In this document: positions 63,405 through 64,000 of the stretch, one piece after another | Layout of the letters: each line of letters begins with the position of its first letter | Position numbering within the stretch: the stretch's first letter is position 1 | Made by a program: the position numbers and the translations under genes | Notes under the pieces: model-generated | What the model saw: only the letters and a program-made list of their open reading frames with translations | What the model was told of the DNA's origin: nothing | The model's database searches: none | Source of the DNA: Mycobacterium sp. D16Q14 | GTDB lineage: Bacteria; Actinomycetota; Actinomycetes; Mycobacteriales; Mycobacteriaceae | Direction of reading: 5' to 3' | Assembly: GCA_002013415.1 (NCBI GenBank) | Contig: MAEX01000014.1 | Coordinates: forward strand, 62,001 to 126,000 | DNA length: 64,000 nt

Positions 63405-64000
63405 ATTTGGGCGATCGGCCCCCGATTATGTGTTGCCAACCCTCTGGGGTGTGGTTGGTGATACGGGCCGAGATGATCGACGAATCCTCGCCGTTCTCGG
63501 GTGCAACCAGGTATGCGTATGGCTGCTCCCAATCGACTCCAAGGATCGGCGAGTAGAACACGCCATCCATGCCCGGCACCTGCTTGATGACCGGCTTGAA
63601 GATTCCGCCAAGCGAGCCGCCGAGGTCGATCACCGTCTTGATCACCGAGTCGGCGACGGTCTTGGTAGGGCCTTCGAGCTGCAGACGATCGGCCGTCGAA
63701 AACACATAGGTGGGCTGGTCCAGCGTGATCCACTGATCCGGCTGCGGGTCGCCCGGACGCCAGAGGTCCATGCGGGTGTCGACACCGTAGGACCGGGTTA
63801 CGTCCTTGATGACCGTTCCGCACGTCTCCATGCGAACTGTCTTGGCGCACAGTGGTGATGTGTCCAGGAATGGGTTGGTTCGCTTCACATATGTCGGGGT
63901 GCGCAGCATTCGCCCGAAGGTCTGCATTGTGAGCCCGTCGCGCTTGAGGGCCTGCAGGATTGTGCCGAACCATGCTCGGATATCGCCATTGAGCGACAGA
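63403..64000 (-). CDS. Gp37-like minor tail protein, 5' segment, truncated by the window edge
   Basis: This is an open frame entering from the right edge (LSLNGDIRAWFGTILQALKR) and running to IIGGRSPKW at 63403. TRMDLWRPGDPQPDQWITL and an amphipathic stretch GGSLGGIFKPVIKQVPGMDG precede it. This fits the N-terminal two-thirds of the Gp37-like siphovirus tail family. After the Trp codon the frame stays open (no stop until about 63049), but the sequence turns Arg/Pro-rich and non-conserved while homologous coding resumes in another frame 55 bases on. It is either a disrupted gene or one rejoined at translation. Confidence 0.7.

Noticed and set aside
63336..63420. Simple -1 ribosomal frameshift joining the two tail-gene parts
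   Set aside because: A -1 slip near CCTTAT would keep about 18 non-conserved residues encoded by the hairpin, while conserved sequence restarts at LNDL in codons that include TGA and TAA just upstream in the same frame. A slip must then occur precisely within LNDL, and no slippery heptamer is present.

Overview
The window looks like the chromosome of a rapidly growing mycobacterium of the Mycobacteroides abscessus-chelonae type. GC content is high and bacterial GTG/ATG starts with 1- or 4-base stop/start overlaps are frequent. The order of conserved genes follows the Mycobacterium tuberculosis block Rv3604c to Rv3635: Rv3604c-like, DUF3180, folK, folB, folP, folE, ftsH, SIMPL/LpqG-like, hpt, tilS, Rv3626c-like zincin, dacB-type carboxypeptidase, ppa, Rv3630-like, Rv3631/Rv3632-like, galE-like and Rv3635-like. 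All functions are read from motifs and remembered family features; no database search was run.

1-6.2 kb is a minus-strand operon for folate synthesis (folE-folP-folB-folK) with ftsH upstream and two membrane proteins downstream. 6.3-15.1 kb is accessory: a lipoprotein, a solute-binding/VWA protein, a TetR regulator divergent from a leaderless Coq4-like gene, an epoxide hydrolase-LLM oxidoreductase-dehydrogenase operon, and two tandem SIMPL-domain genes. 15.1-21.3 kb returns to the conserved core (hpt, a Baeyer-Villiger-type monooxygenase, tilS, a zincin, a D,D-carboxypeptidase and ppa). 21.3-28.5 kb holds an orphan MmpS-like protein, a UraD-like protein, an SDR/FMO pair, a cysteine-desulfurase-like protein and a TerC gene behind a likely manganese (yybP-ykoY) riboswitch.

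28.8-34.2 kb carries what I consider the most interesting chromosomal system. It is a 1334-residue Pls-type single-module peptide synthetase (adenylation, carrier, then six membrane segments around three tandem acyltransferase-like domains). It is translationally coupled to an M1-family zinc aminopeptidase. The adenylation pocket read by eye is close to a lysine code, so the pair may make and trim a lysine-type isopeptide polymer. It is followed by an Rv3630-like membrane protein, a WS/DGAT acyltransferase, the polyprenyl-phosphate GalNAc synthase pair, galE-like and Rv3635-like genes, a CocE-type hydrolase, two lipoprotein/regulator genes, a CPBP protease and a GAP-family protein.

45.5-48.8 kb is a compact signalling-like cassette: an EspR-like HTH regulator, two tandem polytopic membrane proteins and an ImmA/IrrE-type metallopeptidase. 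Immediately beyond it lies the 3' half of a tRNA-Thr(GGT) gene, broken at the anticodon loop. This marks one end of an integrated prophage that runs off the right edge. The prophage arm has two small ORFs, a tyrosine integrase, a leaderless lipoprotein, and a polymorphic-toxin cassette (two WXG100-like proteins, a GH-E nuclease toxin and an ankyrin-repeat putative immunity protein). After a bidirectional terminator come leftward lysis genes (membrane proteins, holin, lysin B, lysin A) and minor-tail genes. The last tail gene is split by a 55-base hairpin insertion. No repressor, head genes or second att site are visible in the window.
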